The notes beneath the pieces were generated by a model, which worked only from the letters and a program-made list of their open reading frames with translations, had not been told where the DNA came from and did no database searches. A stretch of DNA of 6,956 nt, taken from NCBI GenBank assembly GCA_024635465.1, contig JAGXIS010000131.1, forward strand, positions 1 to 6,956, read 5' to 3'. Shown piece after piece: positions 1 to 6,358 of the stretch (position 1 is the stretch's first letter; every line of letters begins with the position of its first letter). The position numbers and the translations under genes were made by a program. Source of the stretch: Bacteroidota bacterium. GTDB lineage: Bacteria > Bacteroidota > Rhodothermia > Balneolales > Balneolaceae.

Positions 1-1140
1 AATGTATGGAGCATTCACAAGTATGAACAAGTTAGAGCCGTTTTTTGGTGCGTGTTTAGGGTCGCTATAAGATGTATTTGCAACATAAATAGTTGGATCC
101 TTGGGTAGTATTTTTTGATCAAAGATATCATCGAACTCCTTTTTGTAATCTGATGAGAAAAAAACATTATGATGTTTTAATTGATCCCATTTCTTTCTGC
201 AACCTAACATGACTACAAAGCCGGAACAAGAGGGTTCAATTTCTTTCTGTTTATCTCTTTTTTTTTCAGAGAAAGAAGTCTCAGGCATTAAATTCAGGAT
301 GGTATCCGTCGCATCGGTATTAGTGAAAAGTAGATCACAAAAAAGATCATCGCCATTTTTTAAACGCACCCCTTTAACACGATCATTTTCTGCCTGTATT
401 TGTGATACAGGACTGTTAAATACAAACTCAACTCCTTGCTTTAAAGCTAACTTCTCAAGCGCAATTGCAATATTGTACATTCCGCCATGAACATAATAAC
501 CTCCCTGATTCAATTCAACATGAGGTATAACATTTAATGTTGCTGGTGCTTTAAATGGCGATGAACCATTGTATGTAGTAAATCTTTTAAAAAATTGTCT
601 CAGATATGTGGATGAAAAGAAACTGTCCACTTTTTGTGAAACAGTTGATAGGGCATCTATTCTCATTAAATTAAGAATATTTACACTCTTAAGATCACTA
701 AAATCATAGAGTGGATTGAAAAGAAATGCGTCTGCAGTTCTCTCATAAATCTTTTTAGATTTTTTTAGAAATCGATCGTAGCTCTTTACATCCTTAGGTG
801 CAAAACGTTCGATCTCTTTTTTACTCTTTTCCCTGTCTGAAAAGTTATCAAATATGGTTTTGTCAGGATAAAAATATCTGCAGAGAGGTTCTAATTCACT
901 AAATTCTAGATAATCAGATAGATCTTCACCACAAGTTTGAAAAAGATTCTCAAGTAAAAAAGGCATCGTTAATAGCGATGGGCCTGTATCGAAGCGGTAT
1001 CCATCAGCCTCGTGCTGCTGCATTTTGCCTCCAACGGTACTGTTTTTTTCTAAAACAGTAACCCTGTAACCTTTGTTTGCTAGCAGAATGGATGATGCTA
1101 AACCTCCAATCCCGGCTCCGATCACAATAACGTGTTTCAT
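1..1140 (-). CDS. CrtD/CrtI-family carotenoid desaturase (3' end outside window)
   Basis: FAD-dependent amine-oxidase-fold enzyme that introduces double bonds into a carotenoid backbone, probably at the cytoplasmic membrane. The 380 visible codons read open from an ATG at 1140 to the left edge, so roughly the last 100-120 residues of a ~490-residue family are missing. The N-terminus starts directly with a Rossmann dinucleotide motif (VIGAGIGGLA, residues 6-15) and an acidic residue ending beta-2 (E31), which supports this start. Then come GGKM (37-40), FDTGPSLLTMP (50-60), a GGYYVHGGM segment (213-221) and SDPKHAPKNGSNLF (359-372). The FDxGPSLxTMP and CxYFYPD (87-93) motifs resemble CrtD-type hydroxycarotenoid 3,4-desaturases of Bacteroidota more than classical phytoene desaturase, but this is recalled similarity and CrtI cannot be excluded. 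It lies 40 bp after rlmD on the same strand; no other carotenoid gene is in view. Confidence 0.88.
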   Translation of the reverse strand, partial: MKHVIVIGAGIGGLASSILLANKGYRVTVLEKNSTVGGKMQQHEADGYRFDTGPSLLTMPFLLENLFQTCGEDLSDYLEFSELEPLCRYFYPDKTIFDNFSDREKSKKEIERFAPKDVKSYDRFLKKSKKIYERTADAFLFNPLYDFSDLKSVNILNLMRIDALSTVSQKVDSFFSSTYLRQFFKRFTTYNGSSPFKAPATLNVIPHVELNQGGYYVHGGMYNIAIALEKLALKQGVEFVFNSPVSQIQAENDRVKGVRLKNGDDLFCDLLFTNTDATDTILNLMPETSFSEKKRDKQKEIEPSCSGFVVMLGCRKKWDQLKHHNVFFSSDYKKEFDDIFDQKILPKDPTIYVANTSYSDPKHAPKNGSNLFILVNAPYI

Positions 1141-1180
1141 ATTTGGAATAGCATGTTGAAATGATTCTGATAATTCAAAT

Positions 1181-2596
1181 CTAACTCAAACCTCTTCGAG
1201 TTAACCGTGATACAGCTTCTATATGATATGTTTGAGGAAACATGTCTACAGGTTGTACATGATCCACTGTATAGAATTCATTTAATAGTTTTAAGTCCCT
1301 GGCCATTGTTGATGGGTTACAACTAACGTAGACCAATCGTGGAATTTCCATTTCACAGAGTTTTTGCACAACATCTGGATGCATTCCGGCTCTTGGAGGA
1401 TCGGTGATGATACAGTCAGGAAACCCATGTTTATCAAGAAAAAGGTCATTAAATGTATCTTTCATGTCGCCAAGTACAAAATCACAGTTATCCACCCCAT
1501 TTTCTTTTGCATTATATCTGGCGTTTTCAATGGCAACATCTACTAATTCTATGCCGGTCACTTTTTTAACAGCATCAGCCATAAAAAGGGACAGGGTTCC
1601 GACACCACAATAGAGGTCAAAAATTTCATCATCCGGTTTCAACTCAGCAAATTCTCGAGCAATCGCGTATAATTTCTCCGCCTGAGCTGTATTTGTTTGG
1701 AAAAAGGCGTTTGCATCAATTTTAAACAGGTGCTGTCCTATTTTGTCTGTGATTGTCCCCGGACCGTATATGATATGCTCAAATCGACCTATAGCCGTTG
1801 GATTCGGTAGATCATTTACGTTATTGACAATAGTTGTAACCTCAGGAAAAGCTTTTAAAATAGATTCAGAAAGAGGTTTAATTACATCCATATCATCTTT
1901 AAAAGTGACAATATTTACCATCAGATCATCAGTATAATGTGCATTTCTGATCATCAAATGCCTTATGTAACCACTTTTTGAAAAAGTATCAAACGCTTCA
2001 ATATTATTATTTACGCAGTAATTGCGAACATGATCAAGGATGTTGAAAGATATGAGATCTTGAAGATGACACTCTTTCAGATTGAGAATCTTATCAAATC
2101 GGCCCGGAGCATGGAGTCCGGCTGCAAATCCACTGTCATCTACAAATTCATCTGAATTTATCTCTTCATCCGTAAGCCATCGGCGGGTGCTAAAACTATA
2201 CTCCATCTTATTCCTGTAGTAAAAATCAGAATCACAGGGCATGATAGGGAGAGTCATTTGGGCATCTAAATGAGCGATCCGTTCAATATGGGATTTTACA
2301 TGTTGCTCTTTTTGATCTAATTGATGAGAATAGGGTAGATGTTGCCAGGTACATCCTCCACAAACATTCGCATGAATACATCTGGGTTGAATACGATAGG
2401 GTGAGGGTTCAATTATATTGAGAAGCTTCGCTTCAAGGTATCGTTTTTTCTTCTTTATAATTTTGGCTTCAACGAGATCACCGGGAGCTGTGTTTGATAT
2501 AAATACGGCTTGACCATTTAATTTCGCGACTCCTTTACCTTTAAAAGCTGTAGACTCAATTTTTAACTCAACATCCTGACCTTTTTTTATTGACAT
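1181..2596 (-). CDS. rlmD: 23S rRNA (uracil-C5)-methyltransferase RlmD/RumA family
   Basis: SAM-dependent enzyme that makes 5-methyluridine in 23S rRNA (U1939 in E. coli numbering). Bacteria outside the enterics may use one enzyme for more than one site, so the exact target is inferred. Domains in order: an N-terminal TRAM/OB fold (about residues 3-60), a 4Fe-4S site with C73, C79, C82 (CGGC) and C176, a central RNA-binding region, and a Rossmann methyltransferase domain. Motif I is FDLYCGVGTLSL (326-337), followed by TDPPRAGMHPD (398-408), the nucleophile Cys in YVSCNPST (C426) and PVDMFPQTYHIEAVSRL (449-465), whose E460 fits the family's general base, 34 residues after the nucleophile as in TrmA. 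All four Fe-S cysteines and both catalytic residues are present, so the enzyme looks intact. The 471-residue length is normal. The ATG at 2596 has no clear Shine-Dalgarno; it is 15 bp from the end of the upstream cNMP-fold gene, suggesting co-transcription. Confidence 0.95.
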   Translation of the reverse strand: MSIKKGQDVELKIESTAFKGKGVAKLNGQAVFISNTAPGDLVEAKIIKKKKRYLEAKLLNIIEPSPYRIQPRCIHANVCGGCTWQHLPYSHQLDQKEQHVKSHIERIAHLDAQMTLPIMPCDSDFYYRNKMEYSFSTRRWLTDEEINSDEFVDDSGFAAGLHAPGRFDKILNLKECHLQDLISFNILDHVRNYCVNNNIEAFDTFSKSGYIRHLMIRNAHYTDDLMVNIVTFKDDMDVIKPLSESILKAFPEVTTIVNNVNDLPNPTAIGRFEHIIYGPGTITDKIGQHLFKIDANAFFQTNTAQAEKLYAIAREFAELKPDDEIFDLYCGVGTLSLFMADAVKKVTGIELVDVAIENARYNAKENGVDNCDFVLGDMKDTFNDLFLDKHGFPDCIITDPPRAGMHPDVVQKLCEMEIPRLVYVSCNPSTMARDLKLLNEFYTVDHVQPVDMFPQTYHIEAVSRLTRRGLS

Positions 2597-2611
2597 ATAT
2601 GGCTGGTAATT

Positions 2612-3151
2612 CTATTGGTTGGAATCTAATTCTGAGTTAAAAAGAATTGAGAAAGATTCCTTAACCGTAAGAACCTCAGTTAGTTTCCTCATTGTAAATT
2701 CTAATTGCTGCATAGTTTTTGTGGAGACGGATTCTAAGAATATAACAGCTGTTTCCGGACGACGTTTTTTTAACGTTTCAAAATCCGGCTTAAAAAATCC
2801 GAGTAATGTACAGTCTGTTAAACATTGAGCTGATGATAATCGCCGGATATCGTACCCCATAGACATCGTTCCAAATTCGGATGGTGCAGTGAGGTCTAGA
2901 TGGAAGTGATTTTCAACGTTTTCATCTATTCCATCTGTTACTGCGAGACGTACATTCCCCTCCTCAATAAAATACATCCCTGTGCCGGGGTCATTCTGAT
3001 AATAGATAAATTCTCCTTCTTTGTATTTTCTACGATGGCACAGTTGGAGTAATTCATATCTCTCCAAAGGAGATAAATTTGTCAGTAATTGTGAATTAAA
3101 AACAATGCTGCTTTGTTTTTTAATTTTTTTGAAATCGCTTTTTTTGAACAT
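2612..3151 (-). CDS. Stand-alone cyclic-nucleotide-binding-fold protein, no HTH domain
   Basis: A 179-residue cytoplasmic protein with a Crp-like cupin fold. Residues 30-72 carry the typical start of the fold (PLERYELLQLC, then KEGEFIYYQNDPGTGMYFIEEGNVRLAV with the GxMYFIxEGxV signature). Residues 93-120 correspond to the phosphate-binding cassette and last strands (FGTMSM ... RRLSSAQCLTDCTLLGFF). Residues 133-168 look like the long dimerisation helix, after which the protein ends, so the DNA-binding winged helix of Crp/Fnr regulators is absent. The ligand pocket looks altered: the usual FGE is FGT (T95) and the Arg of the RSA motif is replaced by Ser (SSA, 106-108), although R103/R104 lie nearby. 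The N-terminus is Lys-rich and encoded by A-rich DNA. It starts 23 bp after the Omp85 gene and ends 15 bp before rlmD. Function is unknown; a sensor or scaffold subunit is possible, and cAMP binding should not be assumed. Confidence 0.82.
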   Translation of the reverse strand: MFKKSDFKKIKKQSSIVFNSQLLTNLSPLERYELLQLCHRRKYKEGEFIYYQNDPGTGMYFIEEGNVRLAVTDGIDENVENHFHLDLTAPSEFGTMSMGYDIRRLSSAQCLTDCTLLGFFKPDFETLKKRRPETAVIFLESVSTKTMQQLEFTMRKLTEVLTVKESFSILFNSELDSNQ

Positions 3152-3174
3152 GTTATATACCTACTTATTTAAAT

Positions 3175-5559
3175 CTAAAAAGAGTGACCTATTCCAAAAC
3201 TAAAGTAGAGCTGTTTATTATTGAACCAACCCATTTCGAGATCATGAACTCTAAAAGTGGCGTCGAATCTGGCAACAATAAACTCCCAGTCTAGTCGAAG
3301 GCCGATTCCGGAACCTACTGCCAGTTGTTTATAGAAGGAATCTAAGAAAAATTTACCATCTCTTAACAGATCTTCGTCAGATTCATCTATAAATCTATTC
3401 TTTGGACCATACCAGACATTTCCTGCGTCCGTATGCCAGGCTACATGCCACTGTGCACCAAAGATATCCTGTAGAAAGATCTGTCTAAACTCTTTAAAGA
3501 GTGCGATTTTAATTTCACCGCCATGAATAGTTACTTCATCAGGTCGTATTGAACCGGGTCCTAAACGAAAAGGAATCCAACCTCGAATATCATTGCTACC
3601 TCCTGCAAAGAATCTACGATTGATGGGAATCGTCGAACTTTTGCCGAAAGGTTGAGCAAAACCACCAAAAGCACGTATAGCGAATACGGTATTTGGTGAT
3701 AATGGAATATATCTACGATAATCGGCTGTAAGTTTAATAAAACGACTATAAGCAAGAGAATTAGAAGATATCCCAAAAGGGGAGGGCAAACTCTCTTCTA
3801 TAACTCCCGGAGTGATGACAAATTTATCAAGTAGAAATGGAATATTACCTGCAAATGCAATTGAGTATTCACTAAAGAATCCAAAATTACGTTTTATTAA
3901 ATCAGTATTTGAACTACGGAAACTATATCGAATAATTGAAGAGAATTGAGGATTAAAGTCCTGTTCAATACGTAGTAGTTCAAAAGATCCTTCACCAAAT
4001 TCATTGACCAGATTTTGACGGAATTGTGCAGATGGATTGGTGTCAACAATATCTAATTCAAGCAGATCCAGAAAACTGCTACGGCGTTGAGAATGCCTGA
4101 ATTCATATCTGACATTAAACCGTACGTCTGAATTAATATTAAAAAATAGTTGATTGGACTGGCTATAGGTTAGTGAATACCGAGTGCGGGCACTTTCTAT
4201 GAATTGAGATTCATCTAAGGCTCTAAAAGGAAAATTAAGTCGAGGTATCGAATATTCAGCCCTCACCTCATAACTTTGGAAAATAGCCGCACCTGAAGAG
4301 GTCCTTCTACCCAATGTATCTCGTGGTGCAATTTCACTGAGTGTGCCCGATGGCACATATTCCAAATTCGTATTGATGCCAAAAGTTAAATTTTCTGCTT
4401 TACCAAAAACATTGTTGTTATTGTAATTCAGTCCAACTCCGGTACCAAATCCATATCGTCGCATTCCGAAAAATTCTGCGCTCAAAGAGTGTTTTGGAAG
4501 AGTTTGCAGGTCAAAATAGACAGGAATTTCATCTAAAGAATAATCCGCTATGGAACTGTTTTCACTCAAACCAAATCTGGTTATACTTAGATTTCCAAGA
4601 CTTTGGAATGCATTTATGGTACTCAAATAGGCTGACTGGTCAAAGGGCTCGCCCGGTGTAAAATCTAATCGTTCTGATATCAGATCAAATTTCGATTGAG
4701 AGCTATTCTGTTTTTGGATTGTAATGGAATAATCCTCATGAGTATGTGGCTCACCTGAAAGAACTTGAGTGTCATCAAACTCTTCAATCTCTATATCCGG
4801 TCCGCTTAAAGTGATATAAACATTCCCAAAATTGTAGGAATTACCGGGTCTGATGGTAAATAGTACATCTATCTCAGTAGAATCATCATCATCTCTTCTC
4901 AAAAGTGCTCTTACTGAATCCCTCTGTACAGATGCGTAACCACTATTTTTCAAGAAATTAATGATACGCGTCTGTTCGTCTCTTAATTGTTGGACTCTAT
5001 ATGGCTGATTATACGTAAAAGTAGAATCATTACGCATAGTTCCCCTAAAAATGCTCTGTTCAAAAAACTCATTGAGAACTCCTTCAGACTCGAAAGAAGG
5101 AAGCCCTGTATATGAAATTGAGCTTATCCTTGATTGTACGCCTTCATCGATGATGAATGTGACTTCAAACCGACTTTCTCTATACTCAACAATAGATACG
5201 TCCACCTCCACATCAAAATAACCGAGGTTTTCGTAGTAAATAGTGATTCGATTTATATCCGTTGAAACCGTTTCACGATCTAATTCACTTGGTGATTCAC
5301 CGACCCCAAATACCGTCCAAATATAGTACCAAGGAGTAAATCGGGGAATAGAAAGAAATTCACGATTTGTTCTGGTTCTCACTAATGTACTCAAAGCGCT
5401 ATTCGAGACATTTTGATTTCCTGAAAACCTGACTCTTCTGACGACTTCTAGATCATCATCTTCAGATATCTCTTCTACTTGATCATTTTGGCTATAAACC
5501 GGTTCATTAATCAGATAAAATAGTGGAGTAATTAATACGACTAGAAGAAATATTCTCAC
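3175..5559 (-). CDS. Omp85 superfamily (TamA/BamA-like) outer-membrane assembly protein
   Basis: Predicted 794-residue outer-membrane beta-barrel protein that would help insert other proteins into, or move them across, the outer membrane. Residues 1-24 form a signal peptide (hydrophobic core 4-17, probable SPase I cleavage near VYS-Q); no lipobox Cys is present and I see no Cys anywhere. About three POTRA repeats follow (roughly 38-138, 143-238, 242-352), the first opening with RRVRFSGNQNVSNSAL. The barrel runs from about 355 to 794 and contains the conserved loop-6 motif RFFAGGSNDIRGW (649-661, with IRGW as the VRGF equivalent), a WHTDAGNVW strand (708-716) and a C-terminal FSFGIGHSF ending in Phe, the usual BAM-recognition signal. 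Three POTRAs fit TamA better than a five-POTRA BamA, so I leave the symbol empty. The start is GTG: the second codon upstream in frame is TGA (5563-5565), and the signal peptide begins at this GTG. It is the first gene of the tight group that continues with the cNMP-fold gene. Confidence 0.9.
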   Translation of the reverse strand: MRIFLLVVLITPLFYLINEPVYSQNDQVEEISEDDDLEVVRRVRFSGNQNVSNSALSTLVRTRTNREFLSIPRFTPWYYIWTVFGVGESPSELDRETVSTDINRITIYYENLGYFDVEVDVSIVEYRESRFEVTFIIDEGVQSRISSISYTGLPSFESEGVLNEFFEQSIFRGTMRNDSTFTYNQPYRVQQLRDEQTRIINFLKNSGYASVQRDSVRALLRRDDDDSTEIDVLFTIRPGNSYNFGNVYITLSGPDIEIEEFDDTQVLSGEPHTHEDYSITIQKQNSSQSKFDLISERLDFTPGEPFDQSAYLSTINAFQSLGNLSITRFGLSENSSIADYSLDEIPVYFDLQTLPKHSLSAEFFGMRRYGFGTGVGLNYNNNNVFGKAENLTFGINTNLEYVPSGTLSEIAPRDTLGRRTSSGAAIFQSYEVRAEYSIPRLNFPFRALDESQFIESARTRYSLTYSQSNQLFFNINSDVRFNVRYEFRHSQRRSSFLDLLELDIVDTNPSAQFRQNLVNEFGEGSFELLRIEQDFNPQFSSIIRYSFRSSNTDLIKRNFGFFSEYSIAFAGNIPFLLDKFVITPGVIEESLPSPFGISSNSLAYSRFIKLTADYRRYIPLSPNTVFAIRAFGGFAQPFGKSSTIPINRRFFAGGSNDIRGWIPFRLGPGSIRPDEVTIHGGEIKIALFKEFRQIFLQDIFGAQWHVAWHTDAGNVWYGPKNRFIDESDEDLLRDGKFFLDSFYKQLAVGSGIGLRLDWEFIVARFDATFRVHDLEMGWFNNKQLYFSFGIGHSF

Positions 5560-5580
5560 AAATCACAAAGGTTGAATGAA

Positions 5581-5586
5581 ATTATA
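5581..5586 (-). promoter_or_regulatory. Possible -10 box for the Omp85 operon
   Basis: On the minus strand a perfect TATAAT lies at 5586-5581, 21 bp before the GTG start of the Omp85 gene. No good -35 hexamer is seen 16-18 bp upstream; that position falls inside the left arm of the palindrome at 5601-5628. In AT-rich DNA a single TATAAT can occur by chance, and Bacteroidota-type sigma factors prefer a different element, so this is only a candidate. Confidence 0.25.
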
Positions 5587-5600
5587 CACAATGATATACC

Positions 5601-5628
5601 TATGTAGGCCCGTTAACGGACGTACATA
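5601..5628. promoter_or_regulatory. 28-bp interrupted palindrome, possible operator
   Basis: A dyad-symmetric site with 12 of 14 base pairs matching between the half-sites. The outer arms are TATGTA (5601-5606) and TACATA (5623-5628), and the centre is a perfect palindrome CCGTTAACGG (5610-5619). It sits in the 125-bp gap between the DUF2795-type gene and the Omp85 gene, 41 bp upstream of the Omp85 GTG start and overlapping where a -35 region would be for the TATAAT at 5581-5586. No T-run follows it on the minus strand, so it is a poor intrinsic terminator for the upstream gene; a regulator-binding site is the better reading. It does not match the Crp (TGTGA/TCACA) or Fnr (TTGAT/ATCAA) consensus. 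Confidence 0.5.
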
Positions 5629-5684
5629 TATTGAAATTGCAGAATCATTCAGACAAGTAAATTTGAATATGAAAAATCAAACAG

Positions 5685-5939
5685 TTACACATCATCGTAA
5701 TCAAATCCTTCATCTTCTTCTCCATGGAAAAAGTCCTCCTTTCGAATATAATCGGGCCATATATCTTCAATTCCTTCATAAATGGTTTCTTCGCCCTCTT
5801 CAATTTCATCCAGCTCATAGAGATTATTAATAGCTTGCTGTGGCAGACCATTTCTTTCAGCCCATTCAATTAACTCTTCTCTTGTTGCAGGGAAAGGGGC
5901 CTCATCTAAAGCTGCGGCCAATTCTACTGTCCAAATCAT
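5685..5939 (-). CDS. Small acidic DUF2795-type protein
   Basis: An 84-residue cytoplasmic protein of unknown function. The N-terminal part (WTVELAAALDEAPFPATREELIEWA, residues 3-27) has the helix-loop-helix look of the DUF2795 family: a short helix, a P-x-P-A-T loop and an EELIxWAxxxG helix. It continues with PQQAINNLYELDE (33-45) and ends in a strongly acidic stretch that includes IWPDYIRKEDFF (60-71) and EEDEGFDYDDV (74-84). About a third of residues are Asp or Glu against only four Arg/Lys. I recall near-identical architecture (EDxWPDYxxKEDFFF near the C-terminus) in many Bacteroidota genomes; that is memory, not a search. The ATG at 5939 is preceded by an A-rich leader without a Shine-Dalgarno. 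It is transcribed in the same direction as the Omp85 gene but separated by 125 bp with a palindrome, so it may be its own unit. A second frame through the same DNA (5645-5869, minus) has no family features. Confidence 0.82.
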   Translation of the reverse strand: MIWTVELAAALDEAPFPATREELIEWAERNGLPQQAINNLYELDEIEEGEETIYEGIEDIWPDYIRKEDFFHGEEDEGFDYDDV

Positions 5940-5949
5940 TATTTTTCAG

Positions 5950-5974
5950 TTTTTAAGATTAATTTTTTTAAGAT
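5950..5974. repeat. Two direct 10-bp copies in the leader of the DUF2795-type gene
   Basis: TTTTTAAGAT occurs at 5950-5959 and again at 5965-5974 (ATCTTAAAAA on the coding minus strand), with a period of 15 bp. The copies lie 11 to 35 bp before the ATG at 5939, in the untranslated leader. They could be a translation-enhancing A-rich leader, a repeated protein-binding site or simple low-complexity sequence. Confidence 0.45.
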
Positions 5975-6027
5975 ATCTAATAGTTACATTTAATGCTTAT
6001 ATAACAGATATGGAAATAAAAAGAATG

Positions 6028-6035
6028 CAAAATTA
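6028..6035 (-). promoter_or_regulatory. Possible Bacteroidota-type -7 element
   Basis: On the minus strand, TAATTTTG (6035-6028) matches the Bacteroidota housekeeping -7 consensus TAnnTTTG exactly. It would start transcription near 6020 and give the DUF2795-type gene a leader of about 80 nt. The partner -33 TTTG is not at the usual 17-20 bp distance; the nearest TTTG further upstream (6073-6070) is 34 bp away, so the promoter is incomplete and the call is tentative. Confidence 0.33.
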
Positions 6036-6129
6036 CAAAGTTTTTTTTTAACTCTTCTAATAGGTCTTGCAAATATTTTTTATCTTCGATGATAGCATAA
6101 TTAAAAATATTAACGAATAGGAAATTTTT

Positions 6130-6345
6130 ATGGGTATGCCAGGTGGTTTTGAGTGGATTATTATTGTTCTTGTAATTCTTTTATTTTTTGGAGCAAAAAG
6201 AATACCTGAACTGGCTCGAGGGCTGGGTAAAGGGATTTCTGAATTTAGAAAAGCTTCTGATGATATTAAGAAAGAGATAGAAAAAGGCAAGGACGATCTC
6301 GATGAATCAACACGTCCGAAAGAGAAGGAAGAAATCAAAAAATAA
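6130..6345 (+). CDS. tatA: Twin-arginine translocase subunit TatA/TatE
   Basis: Pore-forming subunit of the Tat system, which exports folded proteins across the inner membrane together with TatC. The 71-residue protein has the full TatA plan: a short periplasmic N-terminus (MGMPGG), one transmembrane helix (about residues 7-20, WIIIVLVILLFF), the FGAKRIPEL hinge (20-28), an amphipathic helix (ARGLGKGISEFRKASDDI, 29-46) and a charged Lys/Glu-rich tail (47-71). The hinge is FG, as in TatA, rather than the GP typical of TatB. E8 stands where E. coli TatA has Q8. The ATG at 6130 is preceded by an A/T-rich stretch with a weak AGGAA about 6 bp upstream. It stops 13 bp before gatA, so the two are probably co-transcribed. 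No tatC is in the window. Confidence 0.95.
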   Translation: MGMPGGFEWIIIVLVILLFFGAKRIPELARGLGKGISEFRKASDDIKKEIEKGKDDLDESTRPKEKEEIKK

Positions 6346-6358
6346 ATAGCCTATCTAC

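Larger units (their letters stand above)
5940..6129. other. AT-rich divergent intergenic region
   Basis: A 190-bp gap between the minus-strand DUF2795-type gene and plus-strand tatA, very AT-rich and with no credible coding frame. It must hold promoters for both directions. It contains a nine-base T run (6041-6049 on the plus strand), the minus-strand -7-like element at 6028-6035 and a tandem 10-bp repeat at 5950-5974. For tatA the best I can see is a loose TATCTTCG (6081-6088), one base off the TAnnTTTG element but without a properly spaced partner; I do not call it. Confidence 0.6.

Noticed and set aside
209..490. Plus-strand open frame of 93 codons
   Set aside because: Lies antisense inside the carotenoid desaturase gene, whose frame carries clear family motifs; the 93-residue translation has no recognisable domain.
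1364..1937. Three short plus-strand open frames (1364-1546, 1404-1613, 1743-1937)
   Set aside because: All are antisense to the intact rlmD frame, overlap one another and show no motif.
3124..3145. Two A7 runs near the start of the cNMP-fold gene as a frameshift site
   Set aside because: The runs encode in-frame Lys codons, and the codon phase does not form a standard -1 slippery heptamer; A-rich starts are common where Shine-Dalgarno use is weak.
2619..3203. Plus-strand open frames 2619-2828 and 3021-3203
   Set aside because: Antisense shadows of the cNMP-fold gene and the start of its neighbour; no start signal or domain.
3561..3776. Minus-strand 71-codon hydrophobic frame, resembling a small membrane protein
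   Set aside because: Overlaps the barrel part of the Omp85 gene on the same strand in another frame. Its hydrophobicity is what an out-of-frame reading of this AT-rich coding DNA can give, and the Omp85 frame is intact with conserved motifs across it.
5601..5628. Palindrome as an intrinsic terminator of the DUF2795-type gene
   Set aside because: No U-rich tract follows the dyad on the minus strand, and it begins more than 55 bp after the stop codon.
5576..5869. Open frames 5576-5830 (plus) and 5645-5869 (minus) around the DUF2795-type gene
   Set aside because: They compete with the 5685-5939 minus frame, which alone shows a recognisable family pattern; the plus frame also runs through the palindrome.
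6057..6338. Minus-strand 93-codon frame opposite tatA
   Set aside because: Antisense to an unmistakable TatA; Ser/Ile-rich translation without a domain.
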